Source: JACKAQ01 sp965227145 (GTDB lineage: Bacteria; Calditrichota; Calditrichia; RBG-13-44-9; J075). From it: DNA of 64,000 nt. Made by a program: the position numbers and the translations under genes. The stretch lies in NCBI GenBank assembly GCA_965227145.1, contig OZ245730.1, positions 3,534,001-3,598,000 of the forward strand, in the 5' to 3' direction. The notes beneath the pieces were generated by a model that worked only from the letters and a program-made list of their open reading frames with translations, was not told where the DNA came from and ran no database searches. Shown one piece after another: positions 37,305 to 45,045 of this stretch; within the stretch, counting starts at the first letter, position 1, and the number at the start of each line of letters is the position of its first letter.

Positions 37305-37712
37305 ATGAAAGCGGCAAAAACAACGTATCTCAAAATATTGATAATATTAACGTTAACAATAGTTGCATTTAACTGTGCCCCGCAATCGACGGAGCCCGAG
37401 GACAATACCGTTCCGTTTGCAAAAGATCCGATTGCCACCTGGAACGATGCCAACGATCCCGAGCACCGGGTGCGGATCGCGACCAACACCGGACAGGAAC
37501 ACGGCGATATCACCGGTTTTGAAATTTTTGATGCCGCACCGAACGATACGATTCCGATGACCGGCAGCCACAACAATCTGAGTATCAAATTCAACTTCCA
37601 CCGGAGTTCCGGTGTTGCAACTTTTACGGGGAAATTTGATACAACGGGACTAAACCTGATAATCCGGACAGCAAATTCGCACGGCGATTCCCTGGTGTTG
37701 ATTCAGCCATAA
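37305..37712 (+). CDS. Small lipoprotein paired with the caspase-like protease
   Basis: A 135-residue probable lipoprotein: ILIILTLTIVAFNCAPQ carries the modifiable Cys24 in an acceptable though not ideal lipobox. The mature part is a small beta-rich domain (RVRIATNTGQEHGDITGFEIFD, GVATFTGKFDTTGLNLIIR). GGAGG lies before the ATG and the gap to the upstream protease is 24 bases, so the two are almost surely cotranscribed. No family was recognised. A role as inhibitor, substrate or anchor of the protease is speculation. Confidence 0.7.
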   Translation: MKAAKTTYLKILIILTLTIVAFNCAPQSTEPEDNTVPFAKDPIATWNDANDPEHRVRIATNTGQEHGDITGFEIFDAAPNDTIPMTGSHNNLSIKFNFHRSSGVATFTGKFDTTGLNLIIRTANSHGDSLVLIQP

Positions 37713-37735
37713 GGCACATTATTTTGATATTTAGA

Positions 37736-38203
37736 CTATTTACTGCGTTTGTAATTTGCTCGAACAGCCAAATCTTCATCGCCTTTTGGGGATATGTTGA
37801 ACATGGTCATCTGCAATTCGCTTGTGCTATTGCCGGATATCACGATTCGCCACCCCCAATCGGGGCCGGTATTTACATCGTAAAATCCCAGTAAGTTGAT
37901 TTCACCGGAATCATCGAGCGTCCCCTGAAAGGACATAATTTTGGCGCTCATGTGCCAAGAATCTACCCACGACGCTGTAACCAATTGTTTTTCTTTGTGA
38001 TAACCCAACAACACAAACCCTTCGTGGTCAATATTTTCATGTTGCCAGGTATAATTCAGCGATAGAAATTTGCCGGCTGCAACCTGCGCAATAGTTATTT
38101 GAGAATTAGAATGACTATCCGGCGGATTCACCCAACTCAGCCGCAACAGATTGGTACCGTGCCATTCCCCGCTCAGTTTTTGTTGAATATCGTTCCAGTT
38201 CAT
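37736..38203 (-). CDS. DUF1579-like lipocalin-type protein
   Basis: A 155-residue cytoplasmic protein from ATG 38203, with AGGAG 8 bases upstream; the open frame continues 30 codons more without support. The opening QKLSGEWHGTNLLRLSWVNPP and the run VTASWVDSWHMSAKIM resemble DUF1579-type beta-barrel proteins (small lipocalin-like folds). A tryptophan-rich end (GPDWGWRIVI) is consistent. It lies 19 bases downstream of a SnoaL-like gene on the same strand and is probably translated from the same mRNA. Ligand unknown. Confidence 0.72.
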   Translation of the reverse strand: MNWNDIQQKLSGEWHGTNLLRLSWVNPPDSHSNSQITIAQVAAGKFLSLNYTWQHENIDHEGFVLLGYHKEKQLVTASWVDSWHMSAKIMSFQGTLDDSGEINLLGFYDVNTGPDWGWRIVISGNSTSELQMTMFNISPKGDEDLAVRANYKRSK

Positions 38204-38222
38204 TTTGGGATTCTCCTCTCTG

Positions 38223-38663
38223 TTATTCGAGTTCTGTTTTGGTATTTTGATCGTGAACCAACCGCCATTCACCATTTTCTTTTTGGAAAACAAGGTTCAA
38301 AAAATGATCAATGTGATACGGTTTCCCGTTCCGGTCGTCCTCATCGTAACTCACCAACAGCAACGCAGTTGCCAAATCTGTTCCCACAAATTTGCGCATG
38401 ATTTTATAATTGAAGTGCCAGCCGGTTTCGGCAAACCAGCCTTTGATCAACTCGTGAAATGTAGCGGTGGATTCAAAATATTTGCCATTCGGCAAAATAA
38501 ACATGATGCTGTCACCGGTTGTCACGGTGCTGGCAAAAGCTTCGTAATCCTGATTTTGGATGGCATCCAGATGCTTTTTGAGCGTGCAATCAAAATCGCA
38601 GTCCTGCGCCAAAACCGGCAGAAAAATGCAGCTTACCAACAAAAATACGATCGTGCGGATCAT
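38223..38663 (-). CDS. Exported SnoaL/NTF2-like protein
   Basis: A 146-residue protein from ATG 38663, where MIRTIVFLLVSCIFLPVLAQ gives a proper signal peptide; upstream in-frame codons would precede it with an unsuitable hydrophilic segment. The mature part, KKHLDAIQNQDYEAFASTV then GEWRLVHDQNTKTE, has the cone-shaped NTF2/SnoaL layout (DUF4440 type). Two cysteines early in the mature part (DCDFDC) could form a disulphide. It is periplasmic, with unknown ligand or reaction. It is the first gene of a two-gene unit with the DUF1579-like protein. Confidence 0.72.
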   Translation of the reverse strand: MIRTIVFLLVSCIFLPVLAQDCDFDCTLKKHLDAIQNQDYEAFASTVTTGDSIMFILPNGKYFESTATFHELIKGWFAETGWHFNYKIMRKFVGTDLATALLLVSYDEDDRNGKPYHIDHFLNLVFQKENGEWRLVHDQNTKTELE

Positions 38664-38713
38664 AATGGATTTCTCATTTTTTGGGTAAAGGTTTCGGAGA
38701 AAAAACAAAACTA

Positions 38714-38772
38714 CAGCCGGGTTTATTTAAATTAAATATAGGAGGGAGGTTTCTAAGGAGAGATCCCGGCTG
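38714..38772. repeat. Separated inverted repeat with SD-like core
   Basis: CAGCCGGG (38714-38721) and CCCGGCTG (38765-38772) flank TTTATTTAAATTAAATA and two purine-rich strings (AGGAGGGAGG, AAGGAGA) that are not followed by a start codon at the right distance. It lies between divergent genes. It could be a leader structure or an operator. Confidence 0.35.
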
Positions 38773-38917
38773 CAGTAGGCAGGAAAATATAATTCTGAAT
38801 TGCGGAATGCAAGAATAATCTTTTCGGATATTTCCAACAGCGATTTCTATTGCAGATCATCCAAAGAAGTAGCAAATTCCATAGATTTTATAAAACACAA
38901 AATGAAAGAGACACACT

Positions 38918-39991
38918 TTGGTAGCATTCTTATTTGTTTCCGGACTCGTTTTTTTGATTATTGGCGCGGAAATACTGGTTCGCGGTGCATCCCGGATTGC
39001 TGGTGCGTTGGGCATTTCGCCGCTGGTAATCGGTTTGACTGTAGTGGCTTTCGGCACGAGCGCACCGGAACTGGCTGTGAGCATTAAAGCTGTGTTAACC
39101 GGTCAATCCGGCATTGCTTTGGGAAATGTCATCGGAAGCAATATTTTTAACGTGCTGTTGATTTTGGGCATCTCCGCCCTCATTGCGCCGTTGGTCGTTT
39201 CTGTTCAACTGGTGCGGCTGGATGTGCCATTAATGATCATCTTTTCGGCAGCGGTTTTATTCATGGCGATAGATGGCAATTTAGGGCGAATCGACGGAAT
39301 GCTGCTGTTTTGCGGATTTATCGGCTACACTATTTTTCTGATTTACCAGAGTAGAAAAGAACGGATTGCCACCGAAGATAATCGCCAAAATCCGGCAAAC
39401 GGGCAATCCCCGAAACAACAATTGTTATTAAACATTGCGATGGTCTGCGGCGGTTTGCTGCTGCTGATTTTGGGCTCGCGATGGCTGGTGGAGAGCGCTG
39501 TCATTATCGCCACACGTTTGGGCATCAGCGAGTTGATTATCGGACTGACGATAATTGCAGCCGGCACATCGCTCCCGGAAGTGGTCACTTCAATTATCGC
39601 GAGCATTCGCGGAGAGCGGGATATTGCCGTCGGGAATGTGGTTGGCAGCAACTTGTTTAACATCATGGTTGTATTGGGTTTAAGCAGCGTAGTTGCCCCA
39701 AACGGAATGGCTATTTCCGATGCCGTTTTCCGGTTTGATATTCCCGTTATGATTGCCGTAGCCTTTGTTTGCTTACCGATATTTTTTACAGACGGACAAA
39801 TTTCCCGCTGGGAAGGCGCGCTTTTGCTCGGCTATTATGTCGCCTACACATCATATCTGGTGCTGGCCGCCACCCAACACGATGCGCTGCCCATTTTCAG
39901 CTCAGCCATGCTGTTTTTTGTGATTCCGCTGACGGCAATTACCCTCTCCGTGATTCTGTTCCGAGCAATCAAACACAGAGCAACATTGTGA
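38918..39991 (+). CDS. Calcium/cation antiporter (CaCA family, YrbG-like)
   Basis: A 357-residue inner-membrane exchanger with about ten membrane helices. The two duplicated alpha repeats are visible as VVAFGTSAPELAVSIKA with GNVIGSNIFNVLL, and IIAAGTSLPEVVTSII with GNVVGSNLFNIMV; the acidic residue in each GTSxPE is the ion site. The two halves are separated by a cytoplasmic loop (about 140-165). The start must be TTG 38918, because the first helix begins at once and the nearby ATG 38902 is out of frame. It would exchange Ca2+ for Na+ or H+. Confidence 0.9.
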   Translation: MVAFLFVSGLVFLIIGAEILVRGASRIAGALGISPLVIGLTVVAFGTSAPELAVSIKAVLTGQSGIALGNVIGSNIFNVLLILGISALIAPLVVSVQLVRLDVPLMIIFSAAVLFMAIDGNLGRIDGMLLFCGFIGYTIFLIYQSRKERIATEDNRQNPANGQSPKQQLLLNIAMVCGGLLLLILGSRWLVESAVIIATRLGISELIIGLTIIAAGTSLPEVVTSIIASIRGERDIAVGNVVGSNLFNIMVVLGLSSVVAPNGMAISDAVFRFDIPVMIAVAFVCLPIFFTDGQISRWEGALLLGYYVAYTSYLVLAATQHDALPIFSSAMLFFVIPLTAITLSVILFRAIKHRATL

Positions 39992-40022
39992 TTATTTTTG
40001 AACGCCGCACGACTTATGCAAA

Positions 40023-40376
40023 TCAATAATCGGCAAAAACGGCCTGTCCGTTTTCAACCAGATGCGTGTTGATATTCAGCCAGCCATCCGGTGTTTCCAG
40101 CCAGATTTCGGCGAGATAGCGACCGTATTTCCCTTTTTTATCTTTGATGGTTTCCACCAGAATTTCTTTTCCGTCGATCAGCTCGCGCAAAAAATCGCGC
40201 GACACCAACCCTTTTTCGCGCTCAGCACCGCGAATTTCCGGCGCGTTAATGCGAAAGAGCCGCAGCTTTTCGCCTTTTATCCACATGCTGAAACCCAGAT
40301 CAATATCCACCGTGCAGGTATCGCCGTCGTAAACGCTGGTCACAATCGCCTGATAATGATATTTGGTGTGCTCCAT
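40023..40376 (-). CDS. Staphylococcal-nuclease-like (SNase) protein, no signal peptide
   Basis: A 117-residue SNase/thermonuclease-fold protein. The OB-fold core shows VTSVYDGDTCTVDIDLGF (calcium-binding Asp region), RLFRINAPEIRGAEREKG with an Arg and Glu in the places of the catalytic pair, and KYGRYLAEIWL with the second Arg. AAAGG precedes the ATG. Unlike classical secreted thermonucleases it starts directly at the domain, so it is predicted to stay in the cytoplasm. A nuclease is likely because catalytic positions are kept, but a nucleic-acid-binding role is possible. Confidence 0.8.
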   Translation of the reverse strand: MEHTKYHYQAIVTSVYDGDTCTVDIDLGFSMWIKGEKLRLFRINAPEIRGAEREKGLVSRDFLRELIDGKEILVETIKDKKGKYGRYLAEIWLETPDGWLNINTHLVENGQAVFADY

Positions 40377-40434
40377 CGGAAGACCTTTCTGCTAATTCAT
40401 ACAATATTGTTAGTTGGAATGGATTGCAAAAAAT

Positions 40435-41184
40435 TTATTTGCCGCCGGTAACATCCAGAATTGCGCCGGTTGAATACGATGAGTCATCCGACAACAGCCA
40501 CAAAATGGCTTTGGCAACCTCGATGGCAGTTCCGCCACGTTGTAACGGGATGCTGTTTTTGATGCGATCGACCCTGCCCGGTTCCCCGCCGCTGGCGTGA
40601 ATATCGGTGTAAATAAATCCGGGGCGAACCGCATTCACGCGGATGCCGGATGCGGCAACTTCTTTTGCCAAACCGATGGTAAATGTGTCGATAGCCCCTT
40701 TCGAAGCCGCGTAATCCACATATTCACCCGGCGAACCGAGTCGGGAAGCGCCGGACGATACATTCACAATCGCGCCGCCGCGTCCGCCGTTTTGGGTGGA
40801 CATCCGTTTAACGGCTTCCCGCGCACACAAAAAACTGCCGAAAACGTTGGTTGCAAATACCCGTTGCAATCGCGCGACATCAATTTGCTGGACAGTTGCT
40901 TGCTTTTCGAGAATGCCGGCGTTGTTCACCAACGCATCCAATCGCCCGAATGTGCTGTCGATGTTCCGGAACATCTGCTGCACTTCGGTTTCGTTGGAAA
41001 CATCCGCTTTTACGGCCATCGAGAGTACGCCCAAATCCTTAATTTGGCGGACGAGCACTTCCGCAGCCGTTTTTTTCTTATTATAATTGATGCAAACAGC
41101 ATAACCATTATGCGCAGCCAAAGTTGCGGTTGCCGCACCAATACCACGACTTGCGCCGGTAATCAGAATAACGGGTTGTTGCAT
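40435..41184 (-). CDS. Short-chain dehydrogenase/reductase (FabG/glucose dehydrogenase-like)
   Basis: A 249-residue SDR from ATG 41184, where MQQPVILITGASRGIGAATATL begins; the frame is open 33 codons upstream but that part is unlike the family. NYNKKKTAAEVL after strand 2 suggests NADP use. NNAGIL, NVSSGASRLG and YVDYAASKGAID give the Asn, Ser, Tyr and Lys of the active site, and the C-terminus STGAILDVTGG is classical. The YAASKGAID and AILDVTGG sequences place it with the FabG-like oxidoreductases. Substrate unknown; it stands alone on the minus strand. Confidence 0.85.
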   Translation of the reverse strand: MQQPVILITGASRGIGAATATLAAHNGYAVCINYNKKKTAAEVLVRQIKDLGVLSMAVKADVSNETEVQQMFRNIDSTFGRLDALVNNAGILEKQATVQQIDVARLQRVFATNVFGSFLCAREAVKRMSTQNGGRGGAIVNVSSGASRLGSPGEYVDYAASKGAIDTFTIGLAKEVAASGIRVNAVRPGFIYTDIHASGGEPGRVDRIKNSIPLQRGGTAIEVAKAILWLLSDDSSYSTGAILDVTGGK

Positions 41185-41303
41185 AGCATTTACTTTTTTG
41201 CAAAAGATACAGTGGTTTCCATTATTTTGCAATCGCAATATTGGGTCAGTTTTTTTACGGGAGAGCGTTTGGTTCAGGATCAAATTTCACCGGAAAATAA
41301 AAA

Positions 41304-41325
41304 AGGCAGGTCAAAAAACCTGCCT
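41304..41325 (-). terminator. Terminator of the ferritin-like gene
   Basis: AGGCAGGT (41304-41311) pairs with ACCTGCCT (41318-41325), loop CAAAAA, and A-runs on the left give a U-tract on the minus strand. It lies 40 bases after the stop codon at 41365. Confidence 0.8.
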
Positions 41326-41364
41326 CTTCATATAAAAAAATCTGTTGTGCAAACTCGCTATCCA

Positions 41365-41811
41365 TTAATATTCTTTCAGATATCCTTCAAAAACTGACCG
41401 GTGAGCTTCTTCATCAGCCAACAGCCGGACGCACAAATCCTGAGTTACGTAATCATCACCATCACACAATTTTATCATATATTTGTAATGGCTGATCGCG
41501 GTTTTTTCCGCTTCGATAACGCCTTTAATGGTATGCACCACATCCGTGGTTGCCGCTGCGGGCTGCATATACGACTGTTCCGATTTGAAAGCTGCGGACC
41601 CGGGAATGGTGCTGCCCAATTCTTTCACCCGTTTGGCGAGCATTTGGGCATGCCCCAATTCATCCGCGATTTCCGCCGTCAGCGCTTTTTTGATTTCTTC
41701 TGCCCGGACGCCATCCAGATTGACAGAGTGCGAGATGTAATTCATCACGGTTTCGATCTCTGCCCAATACGCTTTAATTAATCCTTGAACGATTTCATTT
41801 TTGTTAGCCAT
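41365..41811 (-). CDS. Ferritin-like di-iron protein
   Basis: A 148-residue four-helix protein from ATG 41811, with GGAGG 6 bases upstream; 40 more upstream codons are open but not coding-like. Metal ligands appear in order: AEIETVMNY (Glu), ADELGHAQM (Glu-x-x-His), GVIEAEKTAISHY (Glu) and LADEEAHRSVF (Glu-x-x-His). This is the bacterioferritin/rubrerythrin-like pattern without a rubredoxin tail. It may handle iron or peroxide in the cytoplasm. A GAACAT-7-ATGTTC dyad (41861-41879) lies 50 bases upstream and could be a regulator site. Confidence 0.82.
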   Translation of the reverse strand: MANKNEIVQGLIKAYWAEIETVMNYISHSVNLDGVRAEEIKKALTAEIADELGHAQMLAKRVKELGSTIPGSAAFKSEQSYMQPAAATTDVVHTIKGVIEAEKTAISHYKYMIKLCDGDDYVTQDLCVRLLADEEAHRSVFEGYLKEY

Positions 41812-42095
41812 TTGTTCCTCCGTTTCCTCAAATTCTGTTTTTATTTGTTGATTATTTTTTGAACATTTATTGGATGTTCGAGAATCTGATCGGTTAGCAA
41901 ATTGCAAAGATTCCCAAAAAGTTGCAATCATTTTTGAAATTAACCCACCGCGAAACTGCCATTTACCATAAAAATTCGATTGGTTTGTTGCATGATTTCG
42001 CTTATTATAAAAATCATTTCATTTGAATATTTTCGGCGTTGGGTTGGGCGAAAAGGGCGCTTTCTGCCGAAGAATCCCAAAGAAAGGATAGAACT
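41812..42095. other. Divergent promoter region, ferritin-like and dienelactone hydrolase genes
   Basis: A 284-base AT-rich spacer with no supported gene. The only structured element is the dyad GAACAT (41861-41866) / ATGTTC (41874-41879). Its arm resembles the TetR operator arm, but the 7-base spacing differs from the one-base spacing of that motif. Confidence 0.4.
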
Positions 42096-42905
42096 ATGTT
42101 AAATAAAGGTGACTCCCGGTTCCTCACCGGATTGTTCGTTTTCTTTTTTTCGAGCAGTTTGCTGCTCGCCCAAAACCCGGATCGAGACCGGCTGAACAAC
42201 TCGCCGCGACATCACGAATGGGTTTCCGTCACTCACGGCGAACGCGCAGTGCAGGCGTTTCTAGTGTTCCCGGAAGTGGAAAATAAAGCCAAAGCAGTTA
42301 TCGTGATTCACGAAAATCGCGGATTGACAGACTGGGTTTGCAGCGTTGCCGATCAACTGGCGGAAAAAGGATACATCGCAATAGCGCCGGATCTGCTCTC
42401 CGGAATGGCACCAAACGGCGGCAAAACCAGCGATTTTGCCGATCAAAGCGCCGCCCGCGAAGCCATCTACAAATTGGAACAGGATCAGGTCACCGCCGAC
42501 CTGAACGCTATTTTTGAATATGTAAAAAGCCTTCCCGCCGCATCCGGCGATGTTGCCGTAGCCGGTTTTTGCTGGGGCGGCAGCCAGTCGTTTTTGTATG
42601 CCACCAACCAATCCAAACTCACCGAAGCCTTTGTTTTTTACGGCACGCCGCCGGATGACACATCGCAGATTGCAACAATTGCCTGCCCGGTTTATGGATT
42701 TTACGGCGGCAACGATGCCCGCGTTAACGCGTCCATTCCCGAAATTACCGAAATGATGAAAGCCGCCGGAAAAACCTACGAACCGGTCATTTACGATGGC
42801 GCCGGACACGGATTTATGCGCGCCGGCGAAGCCGAAAATGCATCCGAAGCCAATAAAACCGCCCGCAACACAGGATGGAACAGATGGCTCGATCTGTTGA
42901 AATAG
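42096..42905 (+). CDS. Exported dienelactone hydrolase-family enzyme
   Basis: A 269-residue alpha/beta hydrolase from ATG 42096 (AAAGGA upstream). It begins with a signal peptide (FLTGLFVFFFSSSLLLAQ). The dienelactone-hydrolase triad is visible: Cys159 in GFCWGG, Asp207 in YGGNDARV and His238 in GAGHGF. The oxyanion region VIHENRGLTDW is typical of the family. Most family members are cytoplasmic; an exported form is less usual but known. It would cleave an ester or lactone in the periplasm. The substrate is not indicated by the neighbours. Confidence 0.87.
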   Translation: MLNKGDSRFLTGLFVFFFSSSLLLAQNPDRDRLNNSPRHHEWVSVTHGERAVQAFLVFPEVENKAKAVIVIHENRGLTDWVCSVADQLAEKGYIAIAPDLLSGMAPNGGKTSDFADQSAAREAIYKLEQDQVTADLNAIFEYVKSLPAASGDVAVAGFCWGGSQSFLYATNQSKLTEAFVFYGTPPDDTSQIATIACPVYGFYGGNDARVNASIPEITEMMKAAGKTYEPVIYDGAGHGFMRAGEAENASEANKTARNTGWNRWLDLLK

Positions 42906-43069
42906 TTAAGTTTACGCATTAATCATCCCATTTAAAATTGGGTAGCGGCACTTTCATCCACAGTTTTGCATTTGCTTTTTTTAGCTACGATTTTTCAATC
43001 AGATTTGGAAATGCATCATTTATTTGGTATGCTTTGCATCTGATTATTTTGAATGTAAAAGAGGAAAAA

Positions 43070-43969
43070 TTGAGAAAATTTCTGGTCTCTTTCTGTGTTG
43101 TTTTTTTGGCAATTTTTTTCGCCTGCCAAATGAATCCGTCGGTCATCGGCGATCCGCAATATCGCGATTTCGAATCATTCGAAGCGCTGAGCGAATACCT
43201 TCGCTGGCAACCGGAATCGACGCCGTTGGCGAGCGCCCACCGTGGCGGCCCGATGCCCGGGTTCCCCGAAAACTGTATCGAAACATTTGAAAATACCCTT
43301 CGATATACGCCGGCAATTCTGGAATGCGATGTCCGTAGAACCGGTGACAACGTTTTGGTGATGATGCACGATGACACCATCGATCGCACAACCAACGGAC
43401 GCGGAAATGTCAGCGAATTGACTTTTGCGGAAATTCGCGCATTGCAATTGGTGGACAACGACGGCAAACCCACCGGTTTCCGGGTGCCCACGCTCGCCGA
43501 AGTGCTGAAATGGGCGGATGGCAAAGCCATTTTGTCACTCGATATCAAAGGTGGCATTCAGCCGGAAACCATCGTCGATACGATTGCCGCATACGCCGCC
43601 GAATCGCATGTGATCGTGATTAGCTACAATTTGGCAACCGCCGAAGCATATTTTCAACGCAATCCCCAATTGATGATTTCCGCATCGGCGGGTGATATGG
43701 AAGGGTTTAGCCGGTTGGTTGCCAGCGAAATTCCGGCGGAAAATCTGGTGGTTTTCACCGGCGTTTCGGAGCCGGAGCGGGAATTGTATGATGCCATTCA
43801 CAGTCACAACATTCGCGCAATTCTCGGCACCATCGGTAACCTGGACCGGCGCGCAAACAACCGTGGCATTGGCGTTTACACGGATTTATTGCGTAACGGC
43901 GCAGACATTCTGGCAACGGATAACCTGGAAATGGTTGCCACTGCCATTCGCAAATTTGTTTCAGAATAG
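43070..43969 (+). CDS. Glycerophosphodiester phosphodiesterase lipoprotein
   Basis: A 299-residue GDPD enzyme that hydrolyses glycerophosphodiesters to an alcohol and glycerol-3-phosphate. I chose TTG 43070, because GAGG lies 6 bases upstream and the product then starts RKFLVSFCVVFLAIFFACQ, a lipoprotein signal with Cys19. The frame is open back to 42938 without a site. Catalytic elements are SAHRGG (His57), LECDVRRTGDNVLV (metal Glu/Asp) and MMHDDTIDRTTNGRG. The C-terminus GADILATDNLE matches the family. It is probably attached to the periplasmic side of a membrane and used for phospholipid scavenging. Confidence 0.88.
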   Translation: MRKFLVSFCVVFLAIFFACQMNPSVIGDPQYRDFESFEALSEYLRWQPESTPLASAHRGGPMPGFPENCIETFENTLRYTPAILECDVRRTGDNVLVMMHDDTIDRTTNGRGNVSELTFAEIRALQLVDNDGKPTGFRVPTLAEVLKWADGKAILSLDIKGGIQPETIVDTIAAYAAESHVIVISYNLATAEAYFQRNPQLMISASAGDMEGFSRLVASEIPAENLVVFTGVSEPERELYDAIHSHNIRAILGTIGNLDRRANNRGIGVYTDLLRNGADILATDNLEMVATAIRKFVSE

Positions 43970-43994
43970 GGTGATTTGGTGAGATTGCCCGATT

Positions 43995-44912
43995 TTATTT
44001 TGCGGATTCGGAGAGGCGTTTTGCCAGAAATGCCGCAAATTTGAGGTGTTTCGGATGGGCAATTTCCCGGAACGGACGCATCGGGTGGGTTTGCGATGGC
44101 CGGATTGAATGCAGCCATTTTTTGAACCGCAACAACCGGTCAACGGCAACGCAAGCAACGGATTTCAGATCGCTATTTGTTGAAATTGCCGCATGAATTT
44201 GTTGATGAACATCGCCAAAATCGGCGGCGGCGATACGCAACAAGCCGATGCCGGAAACCAACATTTGCTGCCAGTTTTTTTCCTGCCAGTCGATCATCGT
44301 GATGATATTTTTTGCCGATTGAACACCCGAAATAGCTGCATCGAACGATTCTGCATCGAACATCACGCCGGAAAAACCGGCGGATTCCGCATCGCCAATG
44401 TCACCCGAAACAGTAGTTGAACCTTTCCCGGCAATCTTCGCAAAGCATGCAATATTGAACTGCTGCATCGTTTTCACAGTTTTTTTGGATTGCAATTTCG
44501 CATCCGTTTCCGAAAACGGAATCCCCGCCAGCACATTCAGCCCGACGCTTCGCGCTTCCCGCGCGATTATTCCCGCAGCTTCGGCAACGAGTGACGGATC
44601 GTCCAATGTCCACAACTCTGCGAACGCCGGAAAACGAGTGGCTTGCGGCAAAACATCCGCTATTCCGTTCGCTATTTCGCCCGAAAAAATTTGAGGAATC
44701 CGGCTTTCCGCTGCCAGTTGTTGGGTCCAAAATCGCAAATCAGCGGGATGCCCGGCGCTGAGCTGCCATCCGCCAACGGGCGGTTGCTGCATTCGCAATA
44801 ATTGCCGCGCTTCGCTGCTATCGCGATTCAAAAATGGGACATTCGCACGAACGAACAACAGTTGCGCCGCAATTTCCGCATCGCTTAAATGATGTGCTCT
44901 GGGTAATTTCAT
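43995..44912 (-). CDS. Degenerate glycoside hydrolase family 3-like protein
   Basis: A 305-residue protein from ATG 44912; a TTG three codons earlier is possible. It resembles the N-terminal barrel of GH3/NagZ enzymes: QQLAAESRIPQIF at the place of the substrate loop, ATRFPAFAELWTLDDPSLVAEAAGIIAREARSVGLNVLAG as in the barrel helices. In place of the usual KHFPGHG histidine-containing motif stands FAKIAGKGSTTVSGD, and the catalytic Asp region is not seen. It lacks a signal peptide. It may be a catalytically dead or divergent GH3-fold protein. Assignment to the fold is moderate. Confidence 0.6.
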   Translation of the reverse strand: MKLPRAHHLSDAEIAAQLLFVRANVPFLNRDSSEARQLLRMQQPPVGGWQLSAGHPADLRFWTQQLAAESRIPQIFSGEIANGIADVLPQATRFPAFAELWTLDDPSLVAEAAGIIAREARSVGLNVLAGIPFSETDAKLQSKKTVKTMQQFNIACFAKIAGKGSTTVSGDIGDAESAGFSGVMFDAESFDAAISGVQSAKNIITMIDWQEKNWQQMLVSGIGLLRIAAADFGDVHQQIHAAISTNSDLKSVACVAVDRLLRFKKWLHSIRPSQTHPMRPFREIAHPKHLKFAAFLAKRLSESAK

Positions 44913-45045
44913 TAATTGCAATCAGTAAAATTTTTGCCACTGTTGCACTGTGGCTCATTAAAAAACCAACTACTTTGTCATTCCATTGAACCGAATCAAA
45001 ATTTACGTGTATCAACTTTACGAACAAAGCAAAAAGGGAATGAAG

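Noticed and set aside
41365..41811. Aldehyde-deformylating oxygenase partner for the acyl-ACP-reductase-like protein
   Set aside because: The ferritin-like protein is only 148 residues, 26 kb away, and looks like a bacterioferritin/rubrerythrin-type protein, not like cyanobacterial ADO of about 230 residues.
41861..41879. GAACAT-7-ATGTTC dyad upstream of the ferritin-like gene as another TetR site
   Set aside because: The 7-base spacer does not fit the one-base spacing of the proposed operator. It may be a site for a different regulator.
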